64,000 nt of DNA from Gemmatimonadaceae bacterium (lineage in GTDB: Bacteria; Gemmatimonadota; Gemmatimonadetes; Gemmatimonadales; Gemmatimonadaceae): NCBI GenBank assembly GCA_020846935.1, contig JADLCY010000001.1, positions 682,001-746,000 of the forward strand. The letters are read 5' to 3'. The notes beneath the pieces are model-generated. The model had not been told where the DNA came from. It saw nothing but the letters and a program-made list of their open reading frames with translations, and did no database searches. The number at the start of each line of letters is the position of its first letter. Within the stretch, counting starts at the first letter, position 1. Below, in pieces: positions 63,506-64,000 of this stretch. The position numbers and the translations under genes are program-made.

Positions 63506-63793
63506 ATGACCGTCAAGACCAGCTACAGCCACGCCCGCGAGAACTTGGCCACGCTCTGGGATCAGGTCGAGGACTCCCGAGAGGCCGCCGTCATTCAACG
63601 GCGTGGCCACGAAGACATGGCGCTGATCCCCGCAGATGAACTGAGCAGCCTGCGGGAGACCGCGTACTTGCTCCGCTCCCCTCAGAATGCGGTGCGGCTG
63701 CTGACAGCGTTGACGCGCGCTCGGCGCGGGCGCACCAAGGCGACGGATCTCGACGCTCTCCGCCGCGAGCTCGGGGTGTCGGAGAATCCTTGA
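63506..63793 (+). CDS. yefM: Phd/YefM-family antitoxin
   Basis: A 95-aa antitoxin and repressor. The N-terminal DNA-binding half matches YefM: YSHARENLATLWDQVEDSREAAVIQRRGHEDMALIPADELSSLRETAYLLRSPQN. The less ordered C-terminal part would wrap the toxin. GGAGG stands six bases before the ATG. Its stop overlaps the toxin's TTG start by TTGA, so the two are coupled. The palindrome upstream is the expected operator. Confidence 0.9.
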   Translation: MTVKTSYSHARENLATLWDQVEDSREAAVIQRRGHEDMALIPADELSSLRETAYLLRSPQNAVRLLTALTRARRGRTKATDLDALRRELGVSENP

Positions 63794-64000
63794 GCCCGGT
63801 GTCCAAGCGTCGGCGCAGCGCGGTCCTCGAACCGGAGTGTCTCGAGGACCTCCGCTACTGGGTGGACACGAACCGCAAGACGGCCCTCCGGGTCTTGGAC
63901 CTGGTCGAGGCTGTGCTGCGCGACCCGTTCGCGGGCATCGGCAAGCCAGAACCCCTCAAGCACCTGGGCGGCAACGTGTGGTCGCGACGGATCAACGAGG
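63790..64000 (+). CDS. yoeB: YoeB/Txe-family toxin (partial, cut by window end)
   Basis: Seventy codons of a ribosome-dependent mRNA interferase. The end of the visible part, DPFAGIGKPEPLKHLGGNVWSRRINE, is the family signature; earlier LEDLRYWVDTNRKTALRVLDLVEAVLRD forms the helices. TTG 63790 overlaps the antitoxin stop and has GGAG six bases upstream; GTG 63799 is an alternative. The catalytic C-terminus lies beyond the window. Confidence 0.88.
   Translation, partial: MSPVSKRRRSAVLEPECLEDLRYWVDTNRKTALRVLDLVEAVLRDPFAGIGKPEPLKHLGGNVWSRRINE

Overview
This is a high-GC window, densely coded on both strands. Many genes have short names only as domain families, and there are many secreted proteins with typical signal peptides and barrel-like outer-membrane proteins. 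A PASTA-less Ser/Thr kinase with a TPR tail is also present. The style fits a Gram-negative soil or freshwater bacterium of the Gemmatimonadota type. That assignment is an inference from gene content, not from a marker gene; no rRNA, tRNA or CRISPR array was seen.

Layout. 1-8.2 kb: a truncated gene at the left edge, an unknown protein, then a heavy-metal efflux operon (His-rich secreted protein, TolC-like outer-membrane protein, adaptor lipoprotein, CzcA-type RND pump) followed by an alpha/beta hydrolase. 8.3-10.3 kb: an outer-membrane-type protein and a large surface protein whose signal peptide lies across a (CT)12 dinucleotide repeat and is out of frame as sequenced. 10.7-14.8 kb: ClC chloride channel with CBS domains and a secreted CocE/NonD hydrolase, closed by a strong hairpin.

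14.9-31.4 kb is a defence island of about 16.5 kb. It holds a YprA/DruE-type helicase with DUF1998 zinc region and a nuclease-like tail, a divergent XRE regulator plus ImmA/IrrE protease pair, a HigA-like antitoxin without toxin, a small unknown ORF, a nucleotidyltransferase, a 1694-aa adenine methylase and a DrmD-like SNF2 helicase. The last genes form one tight operon (ATGA overlap). The gene set combines a Druantia-like helicase with two DISARM-like partners, as in the recently described ARMADA class, with extra regulatory and toxin-antitoxin-like genes.

31.7-40.4 kb: a phosphotriesterase-like hydrolase, sialidase lipoprotein, then a nitrogen-oxide/Fe-S stress cluster. The cluster contains DUF59, DUF542 and cupin genes divergent from a Crp/Fnr regulator, Mrp ATPase, an oxidase-subunit-like membrane protein and two DUF2249 proteins, with two matching Crp-type operator candidates. 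40.5-51.4 kb: one long minus-strand run with PepSY protein, TPR-tailed Ser/Thr kinase, two more phosphotriesterase paralogues (one lacking catalytic residues), a GH18-like lipoprotein, and membrane and unknown proteins.

51.7-64 kb: mostly small accessory genes. They include DUF1905, a frameshifted membrane protein gene, a LysR regulator divergent from a membrane-barrel fusion with DUF2306 and DUF2938, a methyltransferase, OsmC, TMEM175, FMN reductase, lipocalin-like proteins, and a YefM/YoeB-type toxin-antitoxin pair with a perfect palindromic operator at the right edge.
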